From assembly GCA_026395315.1 (NCBI GenBank), contig JAPLYY010000046.1, positions 1-7,491 of the forward strand: a stretch of 7,491 bases of DNA. The letters are read 5' to 3'. This document shows positions 5,972 to 7,491 of this stretch, piece after piece. The stretch is from Candidatus Shapirobacteria bacterium. GTDB lineage: Bacteria; Patescibacteriota; Microgenomatia; UBA12405. The number at the start of each line of letters is the position of its first letter. The stretch's first letter is position 1. Made by a program: the position numbers and the translations under genes. Under the pieces are notes generated by a model, which saw only the letters and a list, made by a program, of their open reading frames with translations, had not been told where the DNA came from and did no database searches.

Positions 5972-6344
5972 CTCCGCCCGACAATTATTTTCCCGCGTTA
6001 AAGAAGAATCTATCAATCCCATATTTACCTACATCAATCCTGACGCTAAAAACTACTGCCTTTTAGTATCTTCCCATCTGGTTGAATTTTCTGAAATTCG
6101 TAATTTGAAATTCGTAATTCGTAATTTAGTCATTCTCGACGACGGCTCAACTAACTCCGTCGAATTTAACGAATATACTGACCGTATCCGGGAAAGTTCT
6201 CCCACCACCAAAATTATCATCGCTATTCCCGTCATCCCCGAATCAGAAAAAGCCACTCTGGAATCTGTCTGTGATACCCTTATCTATCTTCACGCTGAAC
6301 CGCTTTTCTTTTCGATTAATCAGTTTTATCAATCCAACACTTAA
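5943..6344 (+). CDS. Shrunken, degenerate phosphoribosyltransferase-like protein
   Basis: The protein has 133 residues against roughly 200-230 for related type I phosphoribosyltransferases. FKNYSDSARQLFSRV (5-19) matches the family's F.DR.dAgrqLA N-terminus. LVILDDGSTNSVEF (62-75) stands at the PRPP loop, normally VILVDDGxATGxT. KIIIAIPVIPES (90-101), CDTLIYL (110-116) and FFSINQFY (122-129) match the C-terminal strands ending in avgqFY. About 80 residues in between, including the RGG.PVA.E and RKLG.P segments, are missing, and the PRPP loop has kept DDG but lost ATG. Enzyme activity is therefore unlikely. Residues 51-61 come from an AT-rich repeat. The ATG overlaps ligA by 29 nt without a clear Shine-Dalgarno, and TAATG couples it to pth. 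The open frame and coupling suggest it is still translated. Confidence 0.6.
   Translation: MNPIFKNYSDSARQLFSRVKEESINPIFTYINPDAKNYCLLVSSHLVEFSEIRNLKFVIRNLVILDDGSTNSVEFNEYTDRIRESSPTTKIIIAIPVIPESEKATLESVCDTLIYLHAEPLFFSINQFYQSNT
6093..6127 (+). repeat. AT-rich tandem repeat GAAATTCGTAATT inside the coding region
   Basis: GAAATTCGTAATTT (6093-6106) is followed by GAAATTCGTAATT (6107-6119) and the partial unit CGTAATTT (6120-6127). Both strands are open; the plus frame reads EIRNLKFVIRN. I recall strings of this type as common intergenic filler in CPR genomes, so its presence within a gene is noteworthy. Confidence 0.8.
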
Positions 6345-6799
6345 TGAAACTAATAATCGGCCTCGGTAACCCCGACAAAAAATACGCTAATAATCGCCAC
6401 AACATTGGCCATCTGGTGATTGACCAATTACCTGCCCAAAAAAACTTTCTTAAAACCGATGGTTATATGAACGAATCTGGTATTTTTGTTCAAAAACAAG
6501 TTAATTTTTATAAAATTAATTTATCTGATTTATATATTATTCATGACGACCTCGATCTGCCGGTCGGGGAGTGGCGTTTACAGTTTGACCGGGGTCCGGC
6601 CGGCCATCATGGTGTCGAATCGGTTATCCAACACCTCGGTTCTCAAGCCTTCAATCGCATCCGCATTGGTATCGGCCACCCCGAATTTGGCAACGTTGAG
6701 GATTATGTCCTAAAACCTTTTACCGCTGACGAAAAGAAGATTATTTCGGAAACTATTGATAAAATAGTGACAGAGATAACCGATCTCATGGGCTCGTAG
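6344..6799 (+). CDS. pth: Peptidyl-tRNA hydrolase, shortened form
   Basis: Pth frees tRNA from peptidyl-tRNAs dropped by stalled ribosomes and is usually essential. The family signature is clear: IIGLGNP (4-10, N9), RHNIG (18-22, catalytic H19), MNESG (42-46, N43), IIHDDLDLP (65-73, D68 matching catalytic Asp93 of E. coli) and RIRIGIGHP (105-113). At 151 residues it is well below the usual 185-195. About 25 residues are gone between the first helix (DQLP, 27-30) and FLKTDGYMN, and the C-terminal helical tail is also short. The substrate-binding Asn114 of E. coli is His89 in GHHG (87-90). The start overlaps the upstream stop as TAATG. The last codons GGC TCG TAG, plus one preceding base, lie within a tRNA gene. 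The intact catalytic trio argues that it is functional. Confidence 0.93.
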   Translation: MKLIIGLGNPDKKYANNRHNIGHLVIDQLPAQKNFLKTDGYMNESGIFVQKQVNFYKINLSDLYIIHDDLDLPVGEWRLQFDRGPAGHHGVESVIQHLGSQAFNRIRIGIGHPEFGNVEDYVLKPFTADEKKIISETIDKIVTEITDLMGS

Positions 6800-6860
6800 T
6801 TAAACGGTATAACATATCATTCGCATTGATATATTAGGGGTTCAATTCCCCTCGAGTCCA
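6790..6860 (+). tRNA. tRNA-Ala, anticodon CGC
   Basis: A complete 71-nt cloverleaf can be drawn. The acceptor stem GGGCTCG (6790-6796) pairs with CGAGTCC (6853-6859), and T8 A9 follow. The D stem GTTA/TAAC (6799-6802, 6810-6813) has the GG-containing loop AACGGTA. The anticodon stem TATCA/TGATA (6815-6819, 6827-6831) closes the loop TTCGCAT with anticodon CGC at 6822-6824. A four-base variable region is followed by the T stem AGGGG/CCCCT around TTCAATT. The third acceptor pair is G3:U70, the alanine identity element, and the discriminator is A6860, so anticodon and identity agree. CCA is not encoded (the genome continues CAA). The first 10 nt overlap pth, whose TAG stop is tRNA positions 8-10. 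Confidence 0.93.
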
Positions 6861-6871
6861 CAAATATCTTT

Positions 6872-6880
6872 TGGTAAACT
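6872..6880 (+). promoter_or_regulatory. Weak extended -10-like box before the HD gene
   Basis: TGGTAAACT fits TGn plus TAAACT, four of six matches to TATAAT. It ends 5 nt before ATG 6886 in the 25-nt gap after the tRNA. TAAACT followed by a short spacer and ATGATT also occurs at the holB start (1488). Read-through from the tRNA is equally possible. Confidence 0.3.
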
Positions 6881-6885
6881 AATCC

Positions 6886-7458
6886 ATGATTGAAAATTCA
6901 AAATTATTCAATGATCTTAAGTCAGAAATATTAAAAATATTTACTGACAAAAATATTGCTACTGATCCCGCCCATTCCATCAACACTTATGAATGGTTAA
7001 AAAAAATAGACCAAAATGCTAGCGAAGAATTACAAATTGCTGCCTTAGCCCACGATATCGATCGAGCCATAGATCCAATAATAATCCAAGAAAAAAATGA
7101 ATCTTACGATAATTATAAAGCTCGCCATGCTCTTCGAAGTTCTAAATTAATTACTGACCTAATGATTAAACATAGATATTCTCAAAAATCAGTTGAAAAA
7201 ACTAGTTTATTTGTAAAAAATCATGAAATTGGTGGTGATAATGATACTAATATACTCACCGATGCTGACAGTATTTCATATTTTGACACCAACATTGACT
7301 GGTATTACGAAATAAAAGGACCAGAAAAAACAAAAGATAAAATAATTTTTATGTATCAACGGGTTTCTCCTCGAGCCAAAAAAATAATTATCTCTCTAAA
7401 GTTTAAAAACCCAGAGATTCAAAGCATTTTTAAGAAATGTCTATCTGAAATTCGTTAG
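6886..7458 (+). CDS. HD-domain-like protein (DUF4202-like), putative metal-dependent phosphohydrolase
   Basis: The 190-residue protein is helical and carries candidate HD-superfamily ligands in order: H30 (DPAHSINTYEWL), H56-D57 (ALAHDIDRAI), H81 (ARHALRSS), H113 (VKNHEIGG) and D126/D128 (LTDADSI). These would bind one or two metal ions for phosphoester hydrolysis. The stretch EWLKKIDQNASEELQIAAL (36-54) resembles DUF4202, as recalled from that family; no search was run. The substrate is unknown, though nucleotides are common for HD proteins. There is no signal peptide or membrane segment. Start ATG 6886 follows the tRNA by 25 nt without a Shine-Dalgarno. The gene is distinctly AT-rich (one 60-nt stretch, 7141-7200, is about one-fifth GC by eye), unlike fic or ligA, which hints at a different history. 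It ends with TAG, leaving 33 unassigned bases to the window edge. Confidence 0.75.
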   Translation: MIENSKLFNDLKSEILKIFTDKNIATDPAHSINTYEWLKKIDQNASEELQIAALAHDIDRAIDPIIIQEKNESYDNYKARHALRSSKLITDLMIKHRYSQKSVEKTSLFVKNHEIGGDNDTNILTDADSISYFDTNIDWYYEIKGPEKTKDKIIFMYQRVSPRAKKIIISLKFKNPEIQSIFKKCLSEIR

Positions 7459-7491
7459 CCAAAAAAAGTTCGAAATCTGCCCGCCATGGTC

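Noticed and set aside
6093..6127. Possible CRISPR-like or origin-like iterons
   Set aside because: Units are contiguous without spacers, only two and a half in number, and inside a coding frame.
6053..6256. Minus-strand frame with repeated LRI(S/T)NFK-like residues
   Set aside because: Its apparent repeats are the translated AT-rich nucleotide repeat at 6093-6127; there is no promoter or family match.
7459..7491. Last 33 bases of the window
   Set aside because: No start codon with a promoter, hairpin or repeat could be supported in this short tail.

Overview
The window looks like a chromosomal segment from a small-genome bacterium of the Candidate Phyla Radiation (Patescibacteria), perhaps near Microgenomates. 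This placement is an inference. It rests on a short delta-prime-like clamp-loader subunit, a divergent PMGS-type NAD+ DNA ligase, tight gene packing with overlaps, very few Shine-Dalgarno sites, a tRNA without encoded CCA, and abundant small palindromic repeats. TGA is used as a normal stop at the end of ligA, which argues against the recoded (UGA = Gly) CPR lineages.

Layout. Positions 1-1473 (minus) hold the N-terminal 491 residues of a PilB/GspE-type pilus assembly ATPase that runs off the left edge. A 25-nt gap separates it from a divergent short holB-like gene (1499-2086). The 169-nt gap 2087-2255 is filled mostly with inverted repeats and ends in an extended -10 promoter for a Fic-domain AMP-transferase (2256-3389). 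Behind fic lie two small minus-strand genes of unknown function (3393-3695, coiled-coil-like; 3743-3961). Between them sits a second copy of the last 13 codons of fic. From 4001 a plus-strand cluster follows: ligA, a shrunken phosphoribosyltransferase-like gene overlapping it by 29 nt, and a short pth overlapping that by 1 nt. A tRNA-Ala(CGC) gene shares its first 10 nt with the end of pth. An AT-rich HD-domain-like gene (6886-7458) closes the window.

How the genes fit together. ligA (nick sealing), the delta-prime-like protein (clamp loading) and pth plus tRNA-Ala (translation) are housekeeping. pilB belongs to type IV pili. fic and the two small genes form an accessory island whose structure suggests recombination at the fic 3' end.

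Most striking points. (1) ligA carries three in-frame palindromic repeat insertions, and its downstream neighbour carries a fourth, AT-rich repeat. (2) The duplicated fic tail differs from the original only at synonymous positions. (3) The tRNA supplies the stop codon of a pth that is itself reduced in length. (4) A -10-like box lies 4-8 nt before most start codons, suggesting widespread leaderless transcription. I see no convincing new defence or multi-gene system.
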